Shown here: piece after piece, positions 23,591 through 36,676 of the stretch | Numbering within the stretch: the stretch's first letter is position 1 | Layout: every line of letters starts with the position of its first letter | Origin: Capsicum annuum | Lineage: Eukaryota > Streptophyta > Magnoliopsida > Solanales > Solanaceae | Direction of reading: 5' to 3' | Length of the DNA stretch: 64,000 nt | Assembly (NCBI RefSeq): GCF_002878395.1 | Contig: NC_061121.1 | Location: 43,922,023-43,986,022 of the forward strand | Made by a program: the position numbers and the translations under genes | Notes under the pieces: generated by a model | Told to the model about the DNA's origin: nothing | What the model saw: the letters and a program-made list of their open reading frames with translations, nothing else | The model's database searches: none

Positions 23591-24942
23591 AGGTATATAT
23601 TACTGATAATGTTATTATGAAAACACACATAGAGTATACTAATTTTGTGAATGCTATTTTCACCGATTAGGCATTGATCATTCAAAAAATATATCTATAA
23701 TTTTCCAGTTAAGTTTGATAGATCTGAACTGATAAGGCTGAGGGACCATGAATATGGTTCTGATACCCTATTAAGATTTATTGACGGTTGTTGCTTATAT
23801 ATGTGTCAAGCTATGTGAAGTGATCAAGTTTTAGTGGAATTGTAAAAAGATTCGATAGTAATTGGACTAATTTTTAGGGTGAATTGGACTCTGAGAGGGC
23901 CTTCAGAGCCTTTCACTGCTTCATCCAAGAATGGAAATCAATATAGTTATTGCCTAGTCTAAATTTATATGGTTAGGATACTCTGGGTGATGATTATATA
24001 CCAGAAGGTATGGTAGGAGAACACCTGTGTGGGGAAAGGGGAGTTAATGCAGATTATATCATTTGAGAACTAATTGAAAAGGAAACATAGGATAAGAGAG
24101 AATTTGTAGCGAATCTAGTCGATGAAATTGACTTAGAACGCAAGAAATTTGAATCAAGTGTAAATATGAAAGTGTATCCAAAAATGAAAATACATCTGTC
24201 CTCTCTCTCAAAGAAAAATAGTATAGATGGGCACTACTGTAGGGAGCTTCGACTAGGTAGCATGGTCGGGATGATCACCTATATAGAAAATAATGTAACA
24301 CCAAAAAAGTAGCTTTATGGGCATTGATAATTGAAATAATATACAGTAAGTCAAGAAAACTTTCCCCACGAACAACTGCAGTTAAAATTGCATCCCATGC
24401 CTTGTTGTTTGTGGTTTCAATTAGATCCACTGCTAGTTACATGATTGGAACCACAAACAAGAATGAAAGGCAATTATCATTACTTCCTTAGCCATATGGA
24501 TATAATTAATTATGTTTTCTTGCCTTAGTATGCTTTCAAAATATCTTGGAGAATATCAGAGGCTTTTTGTAGTATGTGAATTTCGATAATTTTAAGCTTG
24601 CCAATTCAATATTCAAGCTTGTCATTGCCGTCTTTGAGGTTAGTATATAGTTCTTGGTCTTTTGTGAGCTCGTTAATAAGGAACACTTTCTTTGAAGTTG
24701 TGGCATTGCAAAAGTCCTTCAGAAGGCTTCCAAAACACTTTCTTCAGAAGGCTTAAATGATTCATGGAGGGTCACTATGTTTTTTTTAGGTCAACGTGTT
24801 GATACACACTTAAGATGTGGTCCTAACAGGTGAACAACTCACTTTTTCGAGCATTGTTCAATGCAACCTTCAAAGGATTTGATAGGTTAATGATCCTAAA
24901 ATTATATAATATTTGATCTTAACTGATTACACTAATCCTATA
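23588..24942 (+). repeat. Left arm of a large inverted repeat
   Basis: About 1.35 kb that pairs with 24973-26254 plus 36566-36676 read on the other strand. Matched landmarks, outside to centre: ACCGATTAGGCATTGATCATTC (pairs with 36579 on); AGTTAAGTTTGATAG (about 23707); GAATTGGACTCTGAGAGGGCC (23881 on); CGACTAGGTAGCATGGTCGG (24249 on); AAAAGACCAAGAACTATATA on the opposite strand (about 24645-24664); and CACTAATCCTATA (24930-24942) at the axis. Identity looks about 75-85% by eye. The minus strand holds coding-like but stop-containing stretches such as NELTKDQELYTNLKDGNDKL; the family is not recognised. Confidence 0.88.
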
Positions 24943-24972
24943 TTCAAATAAGTTGTTTCCTAGCATTTAGGC

Positions 24973-26254
24973 TATAGGATTAGTGGAATCAGTTTAGATC
25001 AAACATTACATAATTCTAGGATCATTAACTTATCAAATTCTTTGCAGGTTGGTTGAACAAGCTGCATTAAACAATGCTTGAGAAAGTTAGCTATGCAACT
25101 GTTGGAACCACTACTTAAGTGTACATCAACATGTTGGCCTAAAACAAACATAGCGACCCTCCATCTATCATTTAAGCTTTCTGAAGAAAGTGTTATGGAA
25201 GACTTCTGAAGGCCTTTTATAATGCCACAAATCCAAAGAATGTGTTCTTTATCGATGAGCTCACAAAAGACCAAGAACTCTATACTAACCTCAAATACGA
25301 CAATGACAAGCTTGAATACTAAATCAGCAAGTTGGAGGTAAGCTTGAAAATTATTGAGATTCACATACTACAACAAGCCTCTGATATTCTCCACGATATG
25401 TTGAAAGCATTCTAAGGCAAGAAAACACAATCAATTATATCAATATTACTAAGGAAGTAATGATACTTAATCTGCCTTTTAATTTTGTTTGTGGTTCCCA
25501 TCATTTCAATAGAAGTGGACCTAATTGGAACCACAGACAATAAGGCAATGGATATAATTTAAAATGCAACTATTCTTGGCACAAGTTTTCTTGACTTATT
25601 GTATATCATTACAACCCTCGTTGTTCACTAAGCTACTTTCTTAGTGTTTTGTTATTTTCTATGTAGGTGATCATCCCAACCACGCTACCTAGTCGCATCT
25701 CCCTAGAAAAGTGTCCATCTGCATTATTTTTCTTTAAGAGAGACAACAAATGAATTTTCATTACTAAATACACTTTCATTTTTGCACTTGATTTAGATCT
25801 CTCATATTTTAATTCAGTTTCATTAGCTAGACTTGCTAGAAGTTCCTCGGTACCTTATGTTTCTGCTTCAATTAGCTCCAGATGATATAGTATTTCATCA
25901 ACTCCCCCTTTCTTCACAGGTATTCTCCTACAGCTCCCTTTGGCGTATAATCATCTTCTCGAACAACCCTTTCATATTAATTTGGGCCAGGGGAATTTCT
26001 ATTGTTTTTTGTTCTTGTTTGATACAATGCGAGGTTTTGGAGGACTTCTCAGAGTCCAATGCACACTTAAATATAAGTCTAATCATTATTGGATCTCTAC
26101 AATGACACCAAATATTGATCTATTCTCAAAACTTGACAGGCATGTACATGAGCAACAACCCTTATTAATTCATAACAGGGTATTAACACCATCTTCATGG
26201 GCCCTTTAGACTTATTAGTTCGAACCTATCAAACTTAACTGTACAATGCACGAT
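24973..26254 (-). repeat. Right arm of the large inverted repeat, proximal part
   Basis: Starts TATAGGATTAGTGG at 24973, mirroring the left arm's end. A 30-bp unpaired spacer lies at 24943-24972. The plus strand carries the counterpart of the left arm's minus-strand reading, DELTKDQELYTNLKYDNDKL at about 25251-25315, followed by a stop at the same codon in both arms. The arm is cut at 26254 by insertion of the Tekay-type element and resumes at 36566. Confidence 0.88.
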
Positions 26255-28788
26255 TGTAATACCACGAGTCTGTACCCCGGATGCTATACGGTGCTAAAAT
26301 CTCAAAGGACCACTAGCTAACCCATGACTGATGCCTGCTGCAATAACTGAATAATAATACTGAAATATACAAAATAAATAAGCAAAAACTTTTCATAAGG
26401 TTCAATCTGTAAACAATACAAAATAATAGTGAGTGCGGTATCATAATACCAAAGCTGAACAAAATACAGAAAACTGAATGACTGTCTATAATACTCTAGT
26501 CTGAAAAACCTCTAAAATCGTCTGAAATATGAAGTTGATGGGACATATCCCCAACTAACTCCAACTAACTGCTAAAATACTAAAACACTAAAGATAATTA
26601 TGTCCTCAAAATATGAGGACTCACCACTACTCTGTCTACTGAAAGTCTATACTATTGAGGATGCTCTGGGCCCGTGCATCTAAACCTATGATATAAGACA
26701 CCATAGCTCAAGACAAAAGTATACGCCAATACTTGGAATATACTGTTATGCAAAGTGAGGTAGGCTGAAATGCATGGGTTCATGATACATGAACGATACT
26801 AATAGAATACATGAATATGGCTGAATGGGAGTACATGCATGAATATGTAAACTGTAACTGAAATCATAGTAATACTATTACAGAGTTTGAATACTGATTA
26901 TCTGATTATCTAAATATACTAATACTGTATTACTAATTACCTGGATGGTTGTATCTAACAGTCCTAAAGTTTATGGAACTATATTGAGTTTCGTACTAAG
27001 CTGAGTGACTCTATATGATAGTCTTGAATCTATAGAACTGAACACAGTTCTAATCTGAGACTGAATCTGAAATTAAAACTATGGGTCATCTAACCAACAT
27101 GCTTTTTTTTTGAATAGAGTTGGAGTCCAACCTGAAACCTAGTTGGAAGGGTGTCAGTACCGTGCCATGGGTAAAGACACTGAAAATGGTATCCTCATCT
27201 GGCAGGTACTCTAAAGAGAATGGTGGAACCCTTAAATTACAGGTTAAAAAACCTCATCAACCCTCATCTGGCAGGTTTGATGTCTCAACCTATGCTTGAT
27301 ATGTTGTTCTTGAACACAAGGATTGCTTCTAAGGATCTTACCCTCTGCTAACAGGTGAGTCCTCATCCTTGGATTCACTTGGTGCTGAATCCTGCTCCCA
27401 ACTAAATAGACACTGAAATGATTTCCAAGTTTATGCTAGGCTTGACTATACTATAACTGATTATACTATTTAACTGAATTGGACTGAATTCGCTGAGTTT
27501 CATTGACTGATGGAATACTACTGAATCTTACTAACTGACTGAGTTTACTAAGGGATGAACTGAATATTTTGCTGGACTGGACTAGTATTGAGTTTATTGA
27601 GTTTTCCTGAGTTCTAAAACTGACTAAGAGTACTACTGATTGTGAGCTGAATGAGACTATTCTATAACTGATACTGGCTCTAGGTACACAACTAAATTGT
27701 CAGGTATTAAATACCCCCAGGACTTGATAGCATAAAGAGTAAAGATTAACATAAATCTTGAAGGCATAACAAATAGCCACATGTTCATAATTCACTTTCT
27801 AAGGCATTTCAACAAACACCTTCAAGGCATAGCTTTAACATGAGAGTCATTTAGATATGTAGTTCATTCAAGGATTCATAACTATGATCAACAATGGACC
27901 AAATTGCACATTTAATTCACTTAGACATTTTAACAAACACACAGGAAGCATATATTCATACTTGGGCATGAATAATAATTCATCTCATCATGGATACATT
28001 AATAACTTTAATTTCAAGAACTTCAACCCACATGCTAACATAAATTCATGGAATTCATTAAATATATCATCTTGGAGATCATACAACAAGATAAACATGA
28101 ATTCAAACAACCCACAATATGGAAATCATAATTTAAGATTTTGAAAAGGGTTTCTTGAACTCCATGGGTGAAAGGGGCCCTTGGATGAAAACTTCACATA
28201 CCTTTGTTGAAGAATTTTTGAAAGTTGATGGTGGAATCTTTAGCCCTTGATTTGAAATTGAACTTTTTAGGGTTTTGTTCTTGAGATATTTAGAGAAAGA
28301 ATGAGCTTATTTTCTCAAAAGGGTTATTAATTTCGTGTTTTGGGGGCTGAGAGTCGAGGAAAAAAAGACCTAAATACCCCTAAGGATGCGGTCTTTTAAT
28401 GACTGAAAATTGGGATACCAAACACGTCGCGCCATGATCGTGCTGACTCATTAGAATTTAATGCTGGTAGTTGGGAAAAATATTCATCAACTCGATAGTC
28501 GACGTGACACACTAAGATCGCGTTGATTCACAATTTTGGGACTCCAAAGGAGCTTCACAGGAAGTCCGAAAAATCCAAAACATGAACGGGAACACCTATC
28601 GACCTCCCTAATCATGAATAAACCTAAACATCAATATTCAATAGGTGTAAAGGTTGCGAAATAAGATTTCCAACCTTCATAGTCTAAAATGACATTAAGT
28701 CTGAGTACTTAGCTGAAATATTGTAAGTCTGAGACCCCTTGGCTAGTTTAAAAAGACTGAATTAAGATAGATATTATGGGGTCTTACA
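26255..28788 (-). repeat. 3' LTR of element A
   Basis: On the plus strand it begins TGTAATACCACGAGTCTG and ends GGGGTCTTACA; on the element's own strand it runs TGTAAGACCCC...GGTATTACA. It is 2,534 bp. Compared with the partner LTR it lacks a duplicated 27-bp unit (partner 34243-34296) and about 50 bp near 28410. Confidence 0.92.
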
Positions 28789-28803
28789 TTATCTCCCCCT
28801 TGG
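28789..28803 (-). promoter_or_regulatory. Polypurine tract of element A
   Basis: On the minus strand AAGGGGGAGATAA lies directly against the TGTAAGACC start of the 3' LTR, the standard place for plus-strand priming. Confidence 0.8.
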
Positions 28804-29134
28804 GAACATCCATCCTCGAACGAGACTGAATGAATACAGAATACTAGTAGGCTGAACTCACTTACTGGATATTAACATTTGGAACATGGCTATATAACTG
28901 CTATTACTGATATACTGAATTATTATACTGAACATGCATGTCTGATGCATGAGTACGTAATTGAACATTATTCATGAATGCATAACTGGGATTTCTAATA
29001 AGCTGAGCTTGTATATGGACATGTATATCTGATGCATGGGTACACGACTGAACTGACTCATGAACATGTGACTGAATATGCAATGATAACTAATACAAAG
29101 TTTATAACAGATCTGATCATGAAGCTGAATAATC

Positions 29135-32100
29135 TTAAGGAAAACTATTACCATGAGCTGTCTCTAGATTAGCGAAAAATAGATTAGGATACTTGGTTTG
29201 CATGTCTGCTTCATCTTCCCAAGTAGCCCCATCAATGGACTGATTTTGCCAAAGAACATTGACCAGAAGGACTTCTTTGTTCCTCAGTTTTTGAATCTAA
29301 TAGTCAAGGATTTTGACTGGAATCTCTTCATAAGAGAGGCTGTTTTGAATATCTATGCCTTCAATAGGGACTGCGACTTCTGGGTCACCTATGCATTTCT
29401 TTAGCAAGGAGACGTGGAACACTGGATGAACTGAAGATAGATCTGTAGGAAACCTAAGTTTGTAAGCTACCTTTTTGTAACGTCTGAGAATTCGGTAAGG
29501 ACAGGCATATCATGGACTGAGTTTTCCCTTTTTGCAAAATACTTCACTCCTTTTATAGGAGAGATTTTCATATACACATAGTCACCAATCTTGAACTCGA
29601 GATCCTTTCTTTGCACATCTCGTATGATTTTTGTCGGATCTGAGCTGTCTTAAGCCTTTTCCTTATCTATTAGACCTTCTCTAAGGTATCAAATACCAGG
29701 TCAGGCCCTACCATTATGGTCTTACCTATTTCAAACCAACCAATGGGATATCTACACCAACTCCCATAGAGCACCTCAAACGAAGCCATCTAAATACTGG
29801 AGTGATAGCTGTTGTTATATGCGAATTTAATGAAAGGCAAGTGGTCATCCCAACTACCTCTAAAATCAATCGTACATGCTCATAACATATATTCAAAGGT
29901 CTAAATGTTCCTTTCTAATTGACCATCTATCTGAGGATGAAAGGCTATACTGAGAAGAACTCGGGCACCAAGACCCTTTTGGAAAGCTTTCCAGAATAAG
30001 AGGTGAACTGAGTACCTTTATTTGAGATAATTGACAACGGAATACCGTGAAATCAGACCAACTCCCTAATATAGAGTTTGGCATAATACTCGGCTAAATA
30101 AGAGGTATAGACTGGAAGGAAATGAGCTGATTTGGTCATCCTATCTACAATGACCCAAACTGAATCATGCTGACGACGAGTTTGAGGCAAACCCGCCACA
30201 AAGTCCATGTTCACTTCTTCCCATTTCTATGTGGGATAACTGAACTCCTGCATGACCCCACTAGTCTTTGGATGATCAATCTTAACCTACTGATATATTG
30301 AGCACTTAGCCATAAACTCTACAATATGGTTTTTCATTCCACTCCACCAATAGATCTCCCACAGATCACGGTACATCTTAGTGGCCCCCTGATGAAAAGA
30401 GTAATGTGCACTATGCGGCTCTGCAAGAATTTGCTACCTCAAGTAATCTACACTTGGCACACACAGATAACCCTAACAACGTAATACACCATCTCTTCCT
30501 TGGGGGAAAACCTCAAACTTCTAATCGCTGACTAACTCTTTCAACTTAACTAAATTGGGATCTCTATTCTTCTTTTTCTTTACTTCAAAAACTAGAGAGG
30601 ATTCGGAATTGCTCTGAACCAACACATTACCTTCTGCTGAGTCTATAAAGTGGATACCTAGTCAGGCAAGGTGATAGACTTCTTGAACTTACTTCTTCTT
30701 ACTGTCCTCAAAATAGGTAACACTGCCCATAGATAGTCTACTGAGAGCATTAACGACTATATTGGCGTCGCCCAGATGGTATAATATACTCATGTCATAG
30801 TCTTTCAACAACTCCAACCACCTTTTCTGATAGAGGTTTAGGTCTTTCTGAGAAAACATACACTGTAGGATTTTATGGTATGTGAGCATATCAATATGCA
30901 CACTATACAAATAGTGCCTCCAAATCTTTAAGGCAAAGACTACAGCTGCTAACTCAAGATCATAAGTAGGGTAGTTCTTCTCATGGGGCTTAACCTGTCT
31001 AGAGGCATAGGCTATGACCTTCCCTCTCCGTATGAGGACATATCCCAATCCAACTCTAGAAGTATAACAATATACAATAAAGGCATCAAAACCATCTGGT
31101 AGGGTCAAAACTGGAGCTGTAGTGAGTCAAGTCTTCAATTCCTGAAAACTCTTCTAAAAAAATCCGACCACTAGAATTTGACCTTCTTCTGGGTCAATTT
31201 GTACATAAGGGATGAAATAGATGAAAATCCTTCAAAAAAACATCTGTATAGCCATCAAAACCCAAGAAACTCCTGATATCTGATAGAGAGATGGGTCTGG
31301 GCCAGTTTCTCACTATTTCAGTCTTTTAAGGATCCACTCTAATGCCATCATCGAAAACTATATAGCCAAGGAAAGCTATTGACCTTGGCCAAAATTTACA
31401 CTTACTAAATTTGGCAAATAGCTGATGGTCTCTGAGAATCTGTAATACTGTTTTAAGATGGTCTACATGATCATGTTCACTACGGGAGTAAATGAGAATA
31501 TCATCTATGAAGACTAGGATGAACATGTCCAAGTACTGCTTGAACACACGGTTCATCAATTGCATGAAAGCTTCTAGGGCATTAGTAAGACCAAAGGACA
31601 TTACTAGGAATTTTAAAGTGACCATACCGAGTTCTGAAGGCTATTTTTTTGGATATCATATTCCCTGACTCTAAGCTGATGATAGCCTGATCTAAGTTCT
31701 ATCTTTGAGAAATAATTGGCACCCTAAAAATGGTCAGACAAGTCATCGATTTTGGGAAACGGATACTTGTTCTTGACCGTGACCTTATTTAACTAATGAT
31801 AATCTATATATATTCTGAGAGACCCATCTTTCTTACTCGTGAATAATACTGTCGTGCCCCACGGGGACATACTGGGTTTGATGAACCCCTTATCAAAGAG
31901 ATCCCTTAAATGATGTTTCAATTCCCTGAGTTCTGCTAGAGCCATTCTGTATGGAGAAATAGAGATGGACTGAGTATTTGGAAGAAGATCAATTTCGAAA
32001 TCAATTTCCCTTTCGGGAGGAACTTTAGGAAAATTTTTGAGAAACACATCTCGGAATTCACAGGCTACTGACATTGGTTCAAGAGCAGGGGTTTCTTATT

Positions 32101-32580
32101 TAGAGTCCTGAACTTGAAAAAGATGGTAAACACATCCCATATCTATTATTTTTATAGGCCAAAGGTAAGAAACAAACTGAACCCTACGTGCTGAAGTACT
32201 ACCCCTTTACTCTAGGAAGGGTTCATTTAGAAACTAAAATGGAACAATTCTATTTTTGCAGTCGACTGAGGAATAGGAGGAATAAAGCCAATCTATACCG
32301 AGAATGATATCAAAATCAGTCATCTCTAATTCGACTAAGTCTACTAAAGTGAATTTCTGAAATACCATAATCGGATAGTTTCGCTATACCTGCTGGGCAA
32401 TGATGGACTTATCTACTAGGGTAGAGACTGAGAAAGGCTCTGCTAGGATTTTGGGACTGACTCTGAAATCAACTACTATATATGGAGTAATGAAAGATAG
32501 AGATACTCCTAGATCTAGAAAAGTGTAAACATGTAAATGGAAAACTTGTAATGTGACCATATCAGGAGAATTTTCCTAAT
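29135..32580 (-). pseudogene. pol polyprotein of element A (PR-RT-RNase H-IN-chromodomain), broken
   Basis: Read right to left. Protease trace: DFDIILGIDWLYSSYSSVDC near 32270-32330. RT: 31793-32074 carries LPNTQSISISPYRMALAELR and PWGTTVLFTSKKDGSLRIYI; 31326-31625 carries the active-site motif [13 protein letters not shown] and [13 protein letters not shown]. RNase H: 30689-31108 has [15 protein letters not shown], where the first catalytic Asp of the usual VYCDAS is Tyr, and later [18 protein letters not shown] and [12 protein letters not shown]. Integrase traces run through 29450-30330 in several frames with many stops. The C-terminal chromodomain-like tail (VNVLWQNQSIDGATWEDEAD) lies at 29150-29300. 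No working protein could be made. In related elements the tail binds modified histones and steers insertion into heterochromatin. Confidence 0.88.
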
Positions 32581-32689
32581 CCTATCGGGACTGAAGAGCA
32601 TAGAGTCTGTTTGGGCGCTACCAACTGGTGGCAATAGAAGAGGTAACCAGCTGACTTAGACAACCGAACTGAGCTGGAGGACTGTTATG

Positions 32690-33742
32690 CTAACCTTGGG
32701 AACCTAACTGGGGACAATCTCTGACTCTGTGGCCTGGCTTTCCATATCCAAAACATATATCACTTCTTGCCCTGTAGACACCCTGATGGTTTTATCCATA
32801 CTAATGGCAGAGAGTATTTATTCAAGCACTGCTCATACTACCCTGATGTTTAGGGCTTGATTCCCTATCTCTGTTGCCATCTTTAAATTTTGGCACTGGA
32901 GCACTGGCTGAGGATCGGGATGGAACTAAAGATTTTGGGCAGAACTGAGAATTATTCCCATGCTCAGACTTAGGCTGAGCAAAGTTCAAACTACCTTTCC
33001 TAGCCCTCTTGTTCTGCTTTACTCTCTCTTTATTCTTTTGATCTTCGATCTGTTGAGAATGGATCATCAGTCTAGACAAGTCCATCTCACTGATCAACAT
33101 TGCAATCCTACATTCTTTGACCATAATATCATTCACCCCAGATACAAACTTGCTCATCTTAGACCTGCTATCTGTAACCACGTGACGAGCATATCTAGCT
33201 AATTGAGTAAACTTGAGAGAATACTCTTTCACCATCATGTTGCCCTGCTTCAGATTAATAAATTCTAGAACCTTTACTTTCCTCAACTTCTTTGGGAAGA
33301 ACCTATCCAAAAAAGAAGAGGCAAACTTCTCCTATTTTATGGTCCCTGCACATACGACTCTTTTCTTCTTCTATTACTTGAACTACGAGTGAGCCATATC
33401 CTGTAACTACTATGCAGTTACCTTAGTTCTCTCACTAGATATCACCCCCATAATATCAGTAACCTTCTGCACCTGATCAAGAAATTCCTGAGGGTCCTCA
33501 TCTGACTTAGACCCAGTAAAAGATGGAAAATTCATTCGGGTGAAGTTTTGAATCCTGGTAACCATGGTATTGTCTAGAATAACAGCTGGGCGATCATTTT
33601 AAGCCAATATAGCATAAGCTAAGGTGGTGAAAGATATTCTGAACTCAGCGTGGGAGACATGTTCGTCCAGGGTATCTGGCTGGATGGGCTGAAGAATAGT
33701 CTCATCTCCCATTCCTCTTAACTGAGCTTTTTTTGGAGGCAT
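32690..33742 (-). pseudogene. gag of element A, broken
   Basis: The minus-strand ATG at 33740-33742 begins MPPKKAQLRGMGDETILQP. A stop occurs in the next hundred codons (near 33600). The best-preserved part, 32822-33310, holds FINLKQGNMMVKEYSLKFTQ and LARYARHVV, the core of the retrotransposon gag domain. Near 32711-32758 a zinc knuckle reads CFGYGKPGHRVRDCP, with the second Cys replaced by Tyr. Gag normally forms the particle that packages the element's RNA. Confidence 0.85.
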
Positions 33743-33948
33743 GTTCTGTAAATAGAAGAGAAATAGGGATTATATAGAGAGTTTAACTAGAGCTCATGCT
33801 TACTCGCATGACATAAATACTGTAAAAGGGGAAACTATTCCTAAAATATCTCCCAGCCTCCTGTTCATAAGTATGGTGCGCAACACACCCATGCATAATA
33901 CTCTACTAGATACAGCTTCCAAAATTCCTAGGACTCTATTAAACGTTA

Positions 33949-33962
33949 GGCTCTGATACTAA
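33949..33962 (-). promoter_or_regulatory. Primer-binding site of element A (initiator tRNA-Met type)
   Basis: On the minus strand AGTATCAGAGCC lies five bases inside the 5' LTR. It corresponds to the common plant TGGTATCAGAGCC, complementary to the 3' end of initiator methionine tRNA, with two changes at the start. Confidence 0.82.
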
Positions 33963-33965
33963 GTT

Positions 33966-36565
33966 TGTAAGGCCTCGAGTCTATACCCCAAACCCTACAC
34001 GATGTTAACAATCCCGAAGTAAAACTAGCTAACCCATGACTGGTACCTACTATAATAACTGGATAATAATACTAAAATATACAGAATAAATGGGTGAAAA
34101 CTTTCCATAAGGTTCAATATGTAAACAATACTGAATAATACTGAGAGCAGTATCATAATACCAAAATTGAATAAAATACTAAAAACTGAATAATTGTTTG
34201 TAATACTCTAGTCTAAAAAGCCTCTAAAATTGTCTGAAATATGGAGTTGATGGAATATGTCCCCAACTAGGAGTTGATGGAATATGTCCCCAACTAACTC
34301 CGACTGACTGCTGAAATACTGAAAGACTAAAGATAATTATGTCATCAAAATATGATGAATCACCGCTACTCTATCCGCTGAAAGTCTGTAATACTGAGGA
34401 TACTTTAGGGCCTGTACGTCTGAACCTATGGTATAAGACACCATAGAGTAAGAGAAAGTATGCATTAGTTCTTGGAATATACTGGTATGCAAAGTGAGGT
34501 AGGCTAAAATACATGGGTTCATGATGCATGAATGATACTAATAGAATACATGAATATGATTGAATGGGAGTACATGCATGAATATGTAAAATGTAAATGA
34601 AATCATAGAAATACTGAATACAGAGTCTAAATAATGATTATCTGATTATCGAAATATATTGATACTATATTACTGATTATCTAAATGACTGTATCTGACA
34701 GTCTGAAGTCTATAGAACTATACTGAGTTCCATACTAAGCTGAGTGACTATATCTGATAGTCCTAAATCTATAGAATTAAACTGAGTTCTGATCTGAGAC
34801 TGAAACGGTGGAAAGTAATCATCTAACCGACATGCCTCTTTTTCTAAATAGAGTTAGGGTCCAACCTATAACCCCAATTGGAAGGGTATCAGTACCATTC
34901 TACGGGTAAAGATACTAAAAAGGGTACCCTCATCTCGCAGGTACTCTAATGAGAACAGTAGAGCCCTCCGTTGATAGGTTAAAACACCTCATCGACCCTC
35001 ATCTGGTAGGTTTGATGTCTCAACCTACACTGGCTATGTAGTTCTGGAATACAAGGATTACTTCTAAGGATCACACCCTCTGCTAACAGGTGATTCCCCA
35101 TCCTTGGGTTCACTCGGTGCTGAATCCTACTCCCAAATCAATAGACACTGAATTGATTTCCTAGTTCATACAAGGCTTGATTGAACTGTTACTGATTATA
35201 CTATTTAACTGAACTGGACTGAATTTACTGAGTTCTTTTGTCTGATGAAATACTACTGAATCTTACTAACTAACTGAGTTTACTGAGGGTTGAACTAAAT
35301 ATTTCGCTGGACTGTACTAGTACTGAGTTTACTAAGTTTTCTTGAGTTCTGAAACTGACTAAAAGTACTACTGATCGTAAGCTGAATGAGACTATTCTAT
35401 AACTGACACTGGCTCTAGGTACACATCTAAATTTTTAGGTACTGAATACCCTAGGACTCGATAGTGTAAAGAGTAAAGCTTAACATAAATCTTGAAGGTA
35501 CAACAAATAGCCACATGTTTATAATTCACTTTCAAGGGTATTTCAACAAATACCTTAAATACATAGCTTTAATATGGGAGTCATTTAGACATGTAGTTCA
35601 TTCATGGATTCATAACTGAGATCAACAATGGACCAAATTGCACACTTAATTCACTTAGACATTTTAACAATCACATGGGAAGCATATTCTCATACTTGGG
35701 CATGAATAATAATTCATCACATCATGGCTATATTAATCATTTCAATTTTAAGAACTTCGACCCACATGCTAATATGAATTCATGGAATTCATTACAGATT
35801 TCATCTTGGAGATCATACAACAAGATTAACATAAATTCAAATAATCCACAACATGGAAATCATAATTTAAGATTTTGAAAAGGGTTTCTTAAACTCCAAG
35901 GGTGAAAGGGGCCCTTGGATGAACACTTCACATACCTTTGTTGAAGAATTTTTGAAAGTTGATGGTGGAATCTTGAGTCCTTGATTTGAAATTGAAGTTT
36001 CTAGGGTTTTGTTCTTGACAGATTTTGAGAAAGAATGAGCCTAGTTGCTCAAAAAGATGATTAATTTCACATTTGGGGGCTGAAGGTCAAGGTAAAAAGA
36101 CCAAATACTCCCAAGGACGTGGTATTTTAATGACTAAAAACTGGGCTATTGATGCGCAGATCGATGGAGTACATCGATGGCATCGACGCGATAGCGAATG
36201 CATCGCACCATGATCGCATTGACTCATTGGAATTTGACACTAGTAGCAGGGGAAAATGTTTATCTATGTGATAGTCGATGCGACACACCAAGATCGCATT
36301 GATTCTCTATTTTGGGACTCCAAAGGAGCTTCAAACGAAATCCAAAAAATCTAAAACTAGAACGGGAATACCTATGGACCTCCCTGATCATGAATCAACC
36401 TAAACATCAACATTTAACAGGCGTAAAGGTTGTGAAAGAAGATTCCCAACCTTCGTAGTCTAAAATGACACTAAGTCTGAGTACTTAGCTGAAATATTCT
36501 AAGTCTGGGATCCCTTGGCAAGATTAAAAGGACTGAATTAAGCTAGAGATTTATAGGGTCTTACA
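33966..36565 (-). repeat. 5' LTR of element A
   Basis: On the plus strand it begins TGTAAGGCCTCGAGTC and ends TAGGGTCTTACA, 2,600 bp. It holds a private 27-bp tandem duplication (34243-34269 and 34270-34296) absent from the other LTR, and near 36145-36200 a GATCGATG/GCATCGACGCG stretch that the other LTR has lost. Confidence 0.92.
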
Positions 36566-36676
36566 AGGATCTTGTCCGAATGATCAATTCCTAATCGGTT
36601 AAGAACCGCATTAATAAAAAGTCATTATAATTTATGCGTGTTGTCCCAATGACCTTATCAATAATACATTACTCCC
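36566..36676 (-). repeat. Right arm of the large inverted repeat, distal part
   Basis: Directly after element A, GAATGATCAATTCCTAATCGG (36578 on) pairs with the left arm's 23660-23690 region. Pairing continues to CCTTATCAATAATACATTAC at 36652-36671, matching the outer end of the left arm at 23588-23612. This shows that element A landed inside an already existing inverted repeat. Confidence 0.82.

Larger units (their letters stand above)
26255..36565 (-). mobile_element. Complete Tekay/Del-type chromovirus (element A)
   Basis: A 10.3-kb Ty3/gypsy element with both LTRs, a primer-binding site, gag, pol and a polypurine tract, all in minus-strand order. Flanking 5-mers ACGAT (26250-26254) and AGGAT (36566-36570) match at four of five positions. 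The integrase is followed by a chromodomain-like tail. Coding parts are full of stops and frameshifts. The two LTRs look about 85-90% identical by eye, so the insertion is old. It sits inside the right arm of the large inverted repeat. Confidence 0.92.

Noticed and set aside
24999..25364. 121-residue minus-strand frame in the right arm of the inverted repeat
   Set aside because: The more convincing reading (ELTKDQELYTNL) is on the opposite strand and conserved in the mirror position of the left arm. This frame is its shadow.
27884..28144. Open frame MNNNSSHHGYIN... on the + strand in both LTRs of element A (also 35675-35878)
   Set aside because: It is antisense to the element and Asn/Ser-rich as expected for AT-rich DNA. 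It is broken in the homologous LTR of element B (39100-39290). Shared only because the LTRs are copies.
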